Part shown: positions 33,998 through 42,258 of the stretch, one piece after another | How positions within the stretch are numbered: position 1 is the stretch's first letter | Layout of the letters: every line of letters starts with the position of its first letter | Notes under the pieces: generated by a model | The model's input: only the letters and a program-made list of their open reading frames with translations | The model's database searches: none | Told to the model about the DNA's origin: nothing | Assembly: GCA_016785015.1 (NCBI GenBank) | Contig: JADHTJ010000021.1 | Span: 1 to 46,904, forward strand | Reading direction: 5' to 3' | Length of the DNA: 46,904 nt | Source of the DNA: Anaerolineales bacterium | Lineage (GTDB): Bacteria > Chloroflexota > Anaerolineae > Anaerolineales > UBA11858 | Translations under genes and position numbers: made by a program

Positions 33998-35470
33998 CTA
34001 TTCATTCCCAGCGGGCAACAGCAATGATCGCGTTCCATATTTAATCCGTTTCTTGCCTTCTTCGCTCAAGTTTTGACTACTTTTTATCTGTTCAGCCTCT
34101 GCAAGTACTGTTTGCGCTAAATCAGATTCCCCTTGGGATAAAAGGTGAGTAGCGACATTTTTCAATCTTGTGCTTGCTTCAATAAAATCGCCTTCGGCAA
34201 TATCTTTGTTTGCCTGTTCTTGCATGCGATACAAAGTCAATTTTGAAAGCGCTTTTGAGATATGCCCGGGAGGTTTCAATTGATCTTCCTGGGGCTGGAC
34301 TGCTCTAGTAAGAACGATTGGAATCTGATAGGAGGCTGAACTCGATGGCAGATTGAAGCTCAACTTGCCATTTATCAACAGCACTTTCTTTACTCCAGGG
34401 AGAATTGGGTCAACAACAAATTCAAGTAGTATATGCTGTTGACCGCTCTTTGAAAGGGAACCTAATTTGAAAGGAGAATCTATTGGCAAAACTCCAGCTT
34501 CTGGTTTTAAACGAAAGGCATAATCTAGAGAAATATTCTGTCCACACTCAAATTCCAGGCACAATCTTTCAGCATAGGCTTTGTGCAAGCGCGTAAGCTT
34601 TTTTGTCAGCATTTTGCCAATATCTTTTGGTTTATGAACGTAGAGGCAATCTCCTCCTGTGCGAGTTGCTAGATCATCGAGCAGAACGTCGTTCCACTTC
34701 CCTCCGATCCCAAGACTGCTAAGTCCAATATCCTTAGTTGCTGCATCATCGGCTAACTTTTGACATGCAATTTCATCCCCATATGTATGACCATCTGTAA
34801 TTAGGATAATATGATTTGTATTCGATGGTCTATAGTTGCAGAGTACTTCGTTATAACCAGCTTGTAATCCTTTTAAAATTTCCGTTCCTCCACTCGCATG
34901 CAAAGCATGGATACGGCCTTCAGCTTTTCTCGCACTAGTTTGGGATCCTGCGGGAAAAACGATATCGGCATTATCATTGAATGAAATAATTGAGACGGTA
35001 TCTTGTATTCTCAAGTTGCGGACAAATTCAATTGCAGTTGCTTTGAGAACATCCAGGCGCGCGCCCCTCATCGAGGTGGAAGTGTCCAGGATTAAGGAAA
35101 TATTTACAGGGGGAGCTGAATCATCTACGTGAGTTGGATCTGGCAGAATATCAATATCTAATAGCGTATAGAGTAATTGCTGTTCTTTTGAGTGATGAAT
35201 AGCAGTACGGCTATATTGAATATCGATTCGAACTGGCTGTGTATTTTTCTTTATTGGTTGATCATCTTTATCATAAGATGCCCGACTTTCTGGAGTGATT
35301 AAAATTTCATAGGCTTCTTTGACATCAAGAAAGAGTTCGGTTGCACCTGCTCCAATATTTACATCTGGATGAAAACGTCGAGCAGCCTCGCGATATGCTC
35401 TATGTATTTCCTCAGCAGTTGCGTTTACTGGTACACCAAGCCGCTCGTAAAAGTCGGTTTTATCTTGCAT
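33998..35470 (-). CDS. J-domain and von Willebrand A (VWA) fusion protein
   Basis: A 490-residue protein. Residues 1-68 form a DnaJ-type J domain (YERLGVPVNATAEEIHRAYR, HPD at 34-36, AYEILITPESRASYD), which would stimulate Hsp70/DnaK. Residues ~120-300 form a VWA domain with MIDAS DTSTS (~129), the Thr in SGGTEIL and the Asp in LITDGHTYGD. The rest is a beta region followed by a helical C-terminus (ALSKLTLYRMQEQANKDIAEG). No signal peptide. In TerY-P triads a VWA protein works with a kinase and a PP2C; this J-domain fusion is unusual. It lies six bases from its neighbours on both sides. Confidence 0.88.
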   Translation of the reverse strand: MQDKTDFYERLGVPVNATAEEIHRAYREAARRFHPDVNIGAGATELFLDVKEAYEILITPESRASYDKDDQPIKKNTQPVRIDIQYSRTAIHHSKEQQLLYTLLDIDILPDPTHVDDSAPPVNISLILDTSTSMRGARLDVLKATAIEFVRNLRIQDTVSIISFNDNADIVFPAGSQTSARKAEGRIHALHASGGTEILKGLQAGYNEVLCNYRPSNTNHIILITDGHTYGDEIACQKLADDAATKDIGLSSLGIGGKWNDVLLDDLATRTGGDCLYVHKPKDIGKMLTKKLTRLHKAYAERLCLEFECGQNISLDYAFRLKPEAGVLPIDSPFKLGSLSKSGQQHILLEFVVDPILPGVKKVLLINGKLSFNLPSSSASYQIPIVLTRAVQPQEDQLKPPGHISKALSKLTLYRMQEQANKDIAEGDFIEASTRLKNVATHLLSQGESDLAQTVLAEAEQIKSSQNLSEEGKKRIKYGTRSLLLPAGNE

Positions 35471-35475
35471 ACTAA

Positions 35476-36438
35476 TTAGTCAGGTAATCGGACGAGAATA
35501 GCAGAAATATTATCAGGTCCCCCGGCTTCGTTGGCATCATCAACCATCTCTTGAACGGCATCATGCAAGGTGGCAGAATTCTTAATTGCCAAACCCAATT
35601 CTTTTTCTGGAACAACACCCCATAATCCATCGGAACAAATAAGTAAATATCCAGATTCTGGTGTGGGAGCAGTAATGATCTCTGGTTCAAACGGTTCACC
35701 TTGACCCAGGGCACGATACAATACGTTGCGCTGGGGATGAACGGCGGCTTCTTCTGGTGTTAATTGACCAAGTTCTTCTAGCCGTTTTACGAGCGAATGA
35801 TCTCTTGTCAATGCTTTGAAAGTTCCACTAAGGTTTACAGAATATACTCGGCTGTCGCCAACATGTGCGATGGCCATTTGATTGTCCATGATAACTACAG
35901 TTGTCAATGTGGTGCCGCCACCTGGTGCATTGGCTAAAATCTCGTTATGCGCATCAATGATTCCAGTGTGAAGGATCTCCCGCAAAGGCTCATTTGGAGG
36001 TTCGGGATCAATTTGATAGATGTGACAAAAAATCTTGTCCATCACATGGTTAGCCATAGTAAGTGTGGCAATTTCACTGGCCACTTCCCCATGTTGGTGA
36101 CCGCCCATACCATCAGCAACGATGTAGAGGCCAAAGGGAAGTTGGGTTCCGTTTGTGGAGAGCATGGTTGTTAGCAAAAATATCGAGTCCTCGTTATGGT
36201 CGCGCTGTTTCCCCACGGATTGGGAACAACTGGCAAGCAGTTGGGGGGGAGCAAGGCCTAACCTGCCTTCGGGCTGATCTGAACCAATGATCGTCGGTTG
36301 GGGAGAAAGGGGTTTCGTAATTTCTTGAGAACTGATTATCTTATCCCTCGGGACGGTAGGAGCTTCTGCAAATGCATCTTTTCCCTTCGGCTTTCCTTTA
36401 TCACGTATCCCCAAGATTTTTTTCAAGTAATCTATCAC
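35476..36438 (-). CDS. PP2C-type Ser/Thr protein phosphatase
   Basis: A 320-residue phosphatase that would reverse the kinase's phosphorylation. The metal-binding motifs are intact: VADGMGGHQHGE, AHVGDSRVY, LLICSDGLWG and GGPDNISAILV. The N-terminal ~75 residues before CSQSVGKQRDHNEDS are polar, Thr/Pro-rich and probably unstructured (EITKPLSPQPTIIGSD); they may carry phosphothreonines for the FHA protein. It lies 27 bases downstream of the kinase stop and five before the J-VWA gene. Confidence 0.93.
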   Translation of the reverse strand: MIDYLKKILGIRDKGKPKGKDAFAEAPTVPRDKIISSQEITKPLSPQPTIIGSDQPEGRLGLAPPQLLASCSQSVGKQRDHNEDSIFLLTTMLSTNGTQLPFGLYIVADGMGGHQHGEVASEIATLTMANHVMDKIFCHIYQIDPEPPNEPLREILHTGIIDAHNEILANAPGGGTTLTTVVIMDNQMAIAHVGDSRVYSVNLSGTFKALTRDHSLVKRLEELGQLTPEEAAVHPQRNVLYRALGQGEPFEPEIITAPTPESGYLLICSDGLWGVVPEKELGLAIKNSATLHDAVQEMVDDANEAGGPDNISAILVRLPD

Positions 36439-36465
36439 AATGGATGAACTCCCAATGAATTATCT

Positions 36466-38346
36466 CTATGCAGACAGTGCATAAAGCTTGTGGTCCATAG
36501 ACCCAAAATAGACGATATCGTCATGAATTAGAGGTGTGCTGATAACTGCTGCACCCGTCTCATATTTCCACCGTAAGAAGCCCGTTTTTGCATCTAGACA
36601 ATACATGCTTCCATCTGCACTTCCGCAATAAATAGCGCCTTTATACAGGGAGGGTGAGCTGGAAACCTGGTGCTCAGTAGTATATTTCCATACTTCTTTA
36701 CTGGTTTTCAAATTGATACAATAAATACTGCCGTCTGCGGAACCAATATACAAATTTTTTTCTGAAACCAAAGGCGTTGAGACTGTCCCCCTATCCATGC
36801 GGAAGCGCCAAAGGGTCCAACCTGTTTTGGCATCAATTGCGTAAAGCATCCCATCTACAGATCCAAAGTAAACGACCCCATCTTGTGCTCGAGGAGAAGA
36901 GGTAACTGCCCGTTTTGCATTGACCCGCCAACGTACTTTTCCACCAAATTCGGCACAAAAAATATCGCCATCCTCAGATCCGAAATATAGTAACTCATCA
37001 TCAATATAGGGTGATGATCGGATTGGCGATCCGCCATTAATTTTTACTGCTCGGCGTCCTGAAGCCGCATTGATCACATGAACAAAGCCATCATCTGACC
37101 CGATAAAAACATGTCGATCACGCACAGTTGGCGATGACCGAATCGGGCCTTCAGTAAAATATGTCCATGCAATGCGTCCAGATGAAGAAGAAACTGCGTG
37201 TACGCGTTGATCCTCAGATCCAAAGTAAAGTGTGTTGCTATGATAAGCTGGAGTGCTGACAACACCCCCCTCACAGGCATACTTCCAGGAAAATTCACCA
37301 GTCAGCGCATTTAGGGCATAAATATTGTTATCATATGCGCCTACGAATATATGCCCATCATTAAAAGTTGCTGAACCTCGAATTTCATCTTCGCATTCAA
37401 AGGTCCACAATGGGCTGACTTCATAATCTTGGGAGATAGCTGCTGTCGCAGATTTTGAATAAATTACTCCTCCTTTTCGGGCAACCTTGATCAGAGCATC
37501 TTTCATGATACTGGCATCTTTGAAACGGTCCAGCGCATTGTATTGTAGTGCACTATCAACAATGCTCTCAAGTTCAACAGGTACTTCGGGATTTAATTGC
37601 TTGATTGGCCTTTCTGAGAATGTAAAGGGAGCTTCATCCCTGGGATCGATTCCAGTTAGGATGTGATGCAAAGTTGCTCCCAAAGCATAAATATCTACCT
37701 GGGGAAAGGCTTCGCCGCGATATTGTTCAGGGGGAGAATATCCCTCCGTTCCGATCATTGTGCCTTTCTGACCTGCCTCGAATTCCTTAGCAATACCAAA
37801 ATCAACCAATACGACACGATTATCTGGCGTGATCATGATATTGGCGGGTTTCATATCCCGGAAGACAATCGTTTCAGGTTTGTGGGAGTGGAGATAATGG
37901 AGTACGTCACAGAGTTCAATAGCCCAAATTACGGATTGTTGAATTGGGAGCAAGCTCTCGGCTGCATCTAAAATAGACTCCAAATTCTTGCCCTGGATAT
38001 ATTGCATCACTAAATACCAGCGCCGCTCAATCGTAAAATAATCGTGAATCTTTGGTATTGCAGCGTGGTTGAGAGTTGCCAATAAATTGGCTTCGCGTTC
38101 GAAGTTTAAAACCAGTGTTTCACGCATCGCGTCATCACGCACTTGGGCCACGATTTCTTTGACGGCCACATACTTTGCTGCGGAGAAACGAGTATCGCGT
38201 GCAAGATAAACCGCACCCATACCACCAATGCCTAACACCCTCTCAACCTGATAACGATTTTCTAAAATCGTTCCAGATGAGAGTTGCTGGTCGTCGCTCT
38301 GGTTCTCGTTTGGTTTCAAGTTACGAGTGATAGGTTGATCTTCCAG
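36466..38346 (-). CDS. AfsK-like Ser/Thr kinase with C-terminal PQQ propeller
   Basis: From the proposed CTG start this is a 626-residue kinase. Kinase motifs: IGGMGAVYLARD, AVKEI, FRDMKPANIM (His of HRD is Phe), DFGIAKEF and PPEQY. After ~residue 310 come about eight PQQ-type repeats of form YFGSxDGxxYAxxxxTGxxxWxY, forming a beta-propeller. Streptomyces AfsK has the same plan. No membrane segment is visible, so the propeller seems cytoplasmic. An ATG at 38451 extends the frame, but it lies upstream of the promoter at 38401-38429. AAGGAGG at 38354-38360 lies seven bases before CTG 38344-38346, and no ATG, GTG or TTG is suitably placed. It heads the operon. Confidence 0.85.
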   Translation of the reverse strand: MEDQPITRNLKPNENQSDDQQLSSGTILENRYQVERVLGIGGMGAVYLARDTRFSAAKYVAVKEIVAQVRDDAMRETLVLNFEREANLLATLNHAAIPKIHDYFTIERRWYLVMQYIQGKNLESILDAAESLLPIQQSVIWAIELCDVLHYLHSHKPETIVFRDMKPANIMITPDNRVVLVDFGIAKEFEAGQKGTMIGTEGYSPPEQYRGEAFPQVDIYALGATLHHILTGIDPRDEAPFTFSERPIKQLNPEVPVELESIVDSALQYNALDRFKDASIMKDALIKVARKGGVIYSKSATAAISQDYEVSPLWTFECEDEIRGSATFNDGHIFVGAYDNNIYALNALTGEFSWKYACEGGVVSTPAYHSNTLYFGSEDQRVHAVSSSSGRIAWTYFTEGPIRSSPTVRDRHVFIGSDDGFVHVINAASGRRAVKINGGSPIRSSPYIDDELLYFGSEDGDIFCAEFGGKVRWRVNAKRAVTSSPRAQDGVVYFGSVDGMLYAIDAKTGWTLWRFRMDRGTVSTPLVSEKNLYIGSADGSIYCINLKTSKEVWKYTTEHQVSSSPSLYKGAIYCGSADGSMYCLDAKTGFLRWKYETGAAVISTPLIHDDIVYFGSMDHKLYALSA

Positions 38347-38400
38347 ACTGGAACCTCCTTGAATTACCGATTGCCCGTATTTGTGCTGAGCGGTTACGTA

Positions 38401-38429
38401 ATTATAGCCAGCATTACAGGGAATTGCAA
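38401..38429 (-). promoter_or_regulatory. Sigma-70-type promoter of the kinase operon
   Basis: On minus, TTGCAA (38424-38429) and a perfect TATAAT (38401-38406) are spaced exactly 17 bases. The expected transcript start is near 38394, giving a leader of about 48 bases with AAGGAGG at 38354-38360. It faces away from the purB promoter, with the two -35 elements four bases apart. Confidence 0.8.
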
Positions 38430-38433
38430 ACGA

Positions 38434-38461
38434 ATGACACAGCGACATCAACGATTATAAT
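38434..38461 (+). promoter_or_regulatory. Promoter of purB
   Basis: ATGACA (38434-38439, one mismatch to consensus) and TATAAT (38456-38461) are spaced 16 bases. The expected start near 38468 leaves a leader of about 32 bases with GAGGGT (38489-38494) before the ATG at 38500. Confidence 0.7.
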
Positions 38462-38499
38462 TAGGGGCAGCATTTTATAAGCAATCTTGAGGGTCAAAT

Positions 38500-39888
38500 A
38501 TGACTGAATACAAGAATTATCAATCCCCATTTTCCTGGCGCTATTCTTCGCCAGAAATGCGGAGTATTTGGAGCGAGAGCAACAGGCGCCGTTTGTGGCG
38601 TAGTATTTGGATCTGCTTAGCGGAAATTCAACTTGAGTTTGGGTTGGTACAGCCGGATCAAGTTGAAGATTTGCGTCTTCACCAAGATAACATTGATGTG
38701 GAGCGCGCCCTGGAAATTGAATCACAAATCCACCATGACCTCATGGCTGAAATTAAAACCTTTGCAGAGCAATGTCAAATTGGTGGAGGGATTATTCACT
38801 TGGGGGCAACCTCAGTTGATGTCAAAGACAATGCCATCGCGCTTCAGTTGAAGGAAGCGCTGCACTTAATTTGTGGTGAGTGCCGTGCTCTGTTGCTGAT
38901 ACTGTCTTCGATGATCCGCGAATTAGCCGACCTCCCAGTGATGGCCTACACCCATCTGCAGCCCGCCGAACCAACAACACTGGGATACCGACTGGCACAG
39001 TATGCCCAAGATTTACTCGCCGATTGGGAAAGCCTTGAGCGTGTTCGGGAGAACTTGCGCGGTAAAGGCTTCAAGGGAGCGGTGGGAACCTCTGCATCTT
39101 ACGCGGAACTTCTAGGAGTTGAAAACCTTCCCAAATTTGAAGCCCTGCTCTCTGAGAAATTAGATCTCCAATTTTATCCAGTAGCCACCCAAACATATCC
39201 CCGCAAGCAGGAATATGAAATTATATCGGCGTTGGCTGGCATGGGGGGGACACTGTATAAATTTGCTTTTGATCTACGAATTTTGCAATCGCCACCCATC
39301 GGGGAGTTGGCTGAACCCTTTGGGGGCAAACAAGTTGGCTCCTCGGCTATGCCCTTCAAACGCAATCCCATTCGTTCGGAGAAGATCGACTCTTTGGCAC
39401 GTATGCTTGCCCAATTCCCGAGACTGGCATGGGATAACGCGGCCCATTCTCTCTTAGAGCGCACTCTGGACGATAGTGCCAACCGACGAACGATGCTCCC
39501 CGAAGCATTTTTGATTGCCGATGAATTGCTGCGTGTGGCCAAAGAAATCTTAGAGAACCTGACTATTGATGAAAAAGCTATTGCAAAAAATATTGCTATT
39601 TATGGACCATTTGCGGCAACTGAACGCGTGCTCATGGCGCTTGGCAAAGCCGGCGCCGACCGCCAAGAGATGCACGAGCGCCTGCGGGGGCACACGCTCT
39701 CAGCATGGGAAACCATTCGAAATCTCCAACCTAATCCTTTAGCGGCGTTGATCACTGCTGATAAGGTTTTCCTGCGTTATCTTTCCGCTAAGCAGATTCA
39801 AAATCTAATGGATGCAGGGGCCTATGTTGGGGATGCCCCCCTTAGGGCACATGCCTTTGCCAAAGTTATCTCAGAAAAGATCGAATAG
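38500..39888 (+). CDS. purB: Adenylosuccinate lyase
   Basis: A 462-residue enzyme that cleaves SAICAR and adenylosuccinate, releasing fumarate in purine synthesis. The fumarase/lyase signature GSSAMPFKRNPIRSE is intact, with IHLGATSVDVKDNAIAL, the catalytic His region AYTHLQPAEPTTLG, and a normal length. GAGGGT precedes the ATG. The gene is divergent from the kinase operon and followed by a very long hairpin. Confidence 0.96.
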   Translation: MTEYKNYQSPFSWRYSSPEMRSIWSESNRRRLWRSIWICLAEIQLEFGLVQPDQVEDLRLHQDNIDVERALEIESQIHHDLMAEIKTFAEQCQIGGGIIHLGATSVDVKDNAIALQLKEALHLICGECRALLLILSSMIRELADLPVMAYTHLQPAEPTTLGYRLAQYAQDLLADWESLERVRENLRGKGFKGAVGTSASYAELLGVENLPKFEALLSEKLDLQFYPVATQTYPRKQEYEIISALAGMGGTLYKFAFDLRILQSPPIGELAEPFGGKQVGSSAMPFKRNPIRSEKIDSLARMLAQFPRLAWDNAAHSLLERTLDDSANRRTMLPEAFLIADELLRVAKEILENLTIDEKAIAKNIAIYGPFAATERVLMALGKAGADRQEMHERLRGHTLSAWETIRNLQPNPLAALITADKVFLRYLSAKQIQNLMDAGAYVGDAPLRAHAFAKVISEKIE

Positions 39889-39903
39889 CAAATAATTCAC
39901 ACG

Positions 39904-39960
39904 AAGCACAAAAATAGAGGGTGGGCATGCTTCTCATGCCCACCCTCTATTTTTGTGCTT
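39904..39960. terminator. Perfect 26-bp hairpin terminator after purB
   Basis: Bases 39904-39929 and 39935-39960 are exact reverse complements around a CTTCT loop. The arms include AAAAATAGAGGG and CCCTCTATTTTT. It ends 16 bases after the purB stop's neighbourhood and its right arm runs into the TTGACA of the padR promoter. Confidence 0.7.
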
Positions 39961-39987
39961 GACAATCTTATTGCATTATGATATTCT
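39959..39987 (+). promoter_or_regulatory. Promoter of the padR operon
   Basis: A perfect TTGACA (39959-39964) and TATTCT (39982-39987) are spaced 17 bases. The -10 lies inside the palindrome at 39981-40000. Confidence 0.7.
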
Positions 39988-40000
39988 AGTACTAGAATAT
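39981..40000. promoter_or_regulatory. Palindromic operator, probably for PadR autoregulation
   Basis: A perfect 20-base palindrome, ATATTCTAGTACTAGAATAT, covers the -10 and the expected transcript start of the padR operon. Binding there would block initiation. The dimeric PadR repressor encoded 20 bases downstream is the natural candidate ligand. Confidence 0.72.
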
Positions 40001-40019
40001 TCAAAGCTAGGATATACAT

Positions 40020-40553
40020 ATGACCAATGCAGAACTTGCGATTCTAAGTTTGATTGCTGAGAAATCTCGCCATGGCTATGAAATTGAACAAGTTATTGAA
40101 GCACGCGGCATGCGAGACTGGACAGAAGTCGGCTTCTCGTCAATCTACTATTTGCTCAATAAGCTAGAAAAGGCTGGTCTGATCGAGAGTCGACTCGAGC
40201 AGGCTGAAGGCCGCGGGCCAGCTCGAAAGGTGTATCAGATCACGGAAAACGGCCAGGAGGCACAGATCAACGCTACATTGGCGGCCCTCTCTGAGCCAGT
40301 CAATAGTTACCCGCCTTTTTTGTTGGCAATGTCAAATCTGCCAATGTTGCCCCCCGCTCAAATCCTACCGGCATTAAATATTTATCGAAATACATTAACG
40401 GAACGAAAGTTGGAGTTAGTTGCCAAAGTCGAGCAGCAGAGTCCCATGCCGGGATTTGTCGAAGCGATGTTTGATTACAGTATAAACCTGATCGAGGCCG
40501 AAATGGCCTGGATCGAGAGATTCATCACCCAAGTGGAGGCCGGAAATGTCTAA
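40020..40553 (+). CDS. PadR-family transcriptional regulator
   Basis: A 177-residue regulator. The N-terminal winged helix (NAELAILSLIAEKSRHGYEIEQ ... SSIYYLLNKLEKAGLI) is typical PadR, followed by the helical dimerisation domain. AGGA (40009-40012) is seven bases before the ATG. It probably represses its own operon through the palindrome just upstream. It overlaps the GyrI-like gene by eight bases; PadR plus GyrI-like is a common pairing in small-molecule sensing. The inducer is unknown. Confidence 0.9.
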   Translation: MTNAELAILSLIAEKSRHGYEIEQVIEARGMRDWTEVGFSSIYYLLNKLEKAGLIESRLEQAEGRGPARKVYQITENGQEAQINATLAALSEPVNSYPPFLLAMSNLPMLPPAQILPALNIYRNTLTERKLELVAKVEQQSPMPGFVEAMFDYSINLIEAEMAWIERFITQVEAGNV

Positions 40554-41172
40554 AGTTGATTTCAAGAAAGAGTTCAAAGAGTTGTACGCACCCCCAAAGA
40601 AGTTTGTGACTGTCAACGTGCCAGAGATGCAATTCTTGATGATCGATGGGCATGGTGACCCCAACACGGCCCAGGAATATCAGGATGCCCTGGAAGCGCT
40701 TTATGCGGTTGCTTTTAAGATGAAGTTCATTAGTAAGAAAACTTTAGAGAAAGACTACACAGTGCCACCCTTGGAGGGGTTGTGGTGGGCTGATGATATA
40801 GAGACTTTCAGCATCAAGCGCGATAAATCTCAATGGGATTGGACGATGATGATTATGACCCCAGCGTGGATCACTGCTGAGATATTTGATGCTGCCGTGG
40901 AACAGGTTCGCAAAGCAAAAAATCCGGTCTCGCTAGATAAGCTGCGCCTGGAGAGTTATCACGAAGGGATGTCTGTCCAGATCATGCATATCGGTTCGTA
41001 TGATGATGAAGCGCCTACTTTGGAAGCCATGCACAGCGAGTTCATCCCCGGGAATGGCTACGCTGAAAACGGAAAACACCATGAGATCTATCTCAGCGAC
41101 CCTCGCCGGGTAGCGCCAGAGAAGTTGAAGACTGTGTTACGTCAACCCATTAAACCTGTGGCCAGTGGGTAG
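40546..41172 (+). CDS. GyrI-like small-molecule-binding protein
   Basis: A 208-residue protein of the GyrI-like/SOUL-type family: VPEMQFLMIDGHGDPNTAQEYQDALEAL (split here: MIDGHGDPN), a long PPLEGLWWADD stretch, QIMHIGSYDDE and the C-terminal YLSDPRRVAPEKLKTVLRQP. Such proteins bind or hydrolyse small hydrophobic compounds. Overlap with padR supports one operon. Confidence 0.85.
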   Translation: MSKVDFKKEFKELYAPPKKFVTVNVPEMQFLMIDGHGDPNTAQEYQDALEALYAVAFKMKFISKKTLEKDYTVPPLEGLWWADDIETFSIKRDKSQWDWTMMIMTPAWITAEIFDAAVEQVRKAKNPVSLDKLRLESYHEGMSVQIMHIGSYDDEAPTLEAMHSEFIPGNGYAENGKHHEIYLSDPRRVAPEKLKTVLRQPIKPVASG

Positions 41173-41226
41173 TGAACAGTGATCAGATTCATTCCCGTTA
41201 TTGCTCACTGATAAGGAGAAACTAAG

Positions 41227-42258
41227 ATGTCACTAAAGCCTTTCCCCGATTTCAAATCCCTTGCGACACATCACTGCGTCACTGGTTCGATGTTGCATAT
41301 CTATCGTTATAATGAAATTCCCATCAGCGAAGAGATGATTTTAGGTTTAGGATCAGGGATGGGATTCATCTATTGGCAGCAAAAAGGCATTGATCCCTTC
41401 TTGGGTGGGCGTGTCAATTTGGTGAAGCCAGGCGAAGAAGGATTGGAGCATACTGCAAGTCGTAGGTTAGGAATTGAGTCTGCTACATTCAATACAACCA
41501 GTGCACGCAAAGCCGAGAAGGCGCTTCTAGAATTGTTGGAAGCCAAGCAGCCGGTCATGCTGAGGGTGGATATGGGCTTTCTGCCTTATTTCGAATTTGG
41601 CGGAGAGGAGTACCACTTCGGTTACCTTACTATTGTTGTCGCAGGGTATGACCCTGAAACGCGCCAGGTGCTGCTCGCTGATCGAGATTTGGGGCTTCAT
41701 TCAATTTCATGGGAAAATCTGGCCAAAGCACGCGGCTCGACTTTCAAGCCTTTTCCACCCAAACACAGTTGGTACACTTTTGATTTCAGCTTGTACCATC
41801 CGCCGAAACCTGTGGATGTGATCCTCTCTATTCAAGAGGCAGCGACAGGGATGCTGGAACCACCCATCTCAAATTTTGGGGTCAAAGGAATTCGAAAGGC
41901 TGCTAAACGCATTCTCAAATGGTCAGATGAACTGGATGAGCGTGCACTGCGACGGACCTGCTTCAATATTTTCGTCTTCATCGATGCTATGGGAGGCACA
42001 GGGGGCGGCATCTTCCGCTATATGTATGGACGTTATCTAAAGGAAGCAGCCGAGATCACTGGAATAGACGCGTTCGCTGCTGTCGGGGAACAATTCAAGG
42101 TTATTGGTGATCGCTGGCAGGATGTTGCCGATATCTTCAAACGGGCTTTTGACGTGGATGGCCCCGCAACGATGTTGCCCGAAACCACTGAACCATTAAT
42201 GGGCATCGCCGATATGGAGCAAGAATCTTGGGGGCGCTTGAGAGAAATTGCGGGCTGA
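41227..42258 (+). CDS. BtrH N-terminal domain / DUF4872 protein
   Basis: A 343-residue protein. The N-terminal half resembles the BtrH/peptidase C39-like domain: HHCVTGSMLHIYRYN (candidate catalytic Cys), GLGSGMGFIYW, then YHFGYLTIVVAGYDPE (candidate His) and LADRDLG. The C-terminal half is helical (DUF4872-like), with SNFGVKGIRKAAKRI and GTGGGIFRYMYGRYL. BtrH transfers an acyl group from a carrier protein in butirosin synthesis; the substrate here is unknown. AAGGAG precedes the ATG by eight bases. Its stop abuts that of the convergent radical SAM gene. Confidence 0.75.
   Translation: MSLKPFPDFKSLATHHCVTGSMLHIYRYNEIPISEEMILGLGSGMGFIYWQQKGIDPFLGGRVNLVKPGEEGLEHTASRRLGIESATFNTTSARKAEKALLELLEAKQPVMLRVDMGFLPYFEFGGEEYHFGYLTIVVAGYDPETRQVLLADRDLGLHSISWENLAKARGSTFKPFPPKHSWYTFDFSLYHPPKPVDVILSIQEAATGMLEPPISNFGVKGIRKAAKRILKWSDELDERALRRTCFNIFVFIDAMGGTGGGIFRYMYGRYLKEAAEITGIDAFAAVGEQFKVIGDRWQDVADIFKRAFDVDGPATMLPETTEPLMGIADMEQESWGRLREIAG

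Noticed and set aside
38347..38451. ATG at 38451 as the kinase start
   Set aside because: It lies upstream of a TTGCAA-17-TATAAT promoter and has no ribosome site; the residues it adds (MMSLCHSFAIPCNAGYNY) resemble no kinase N-terminus.
41173..41226. Repeats of the form GTGAACAGTGATCAG before the btrH-like gene
   Set aside because: They resemble low-complexity junk repeats near 43600-43640, with no clear unit or symmetry.
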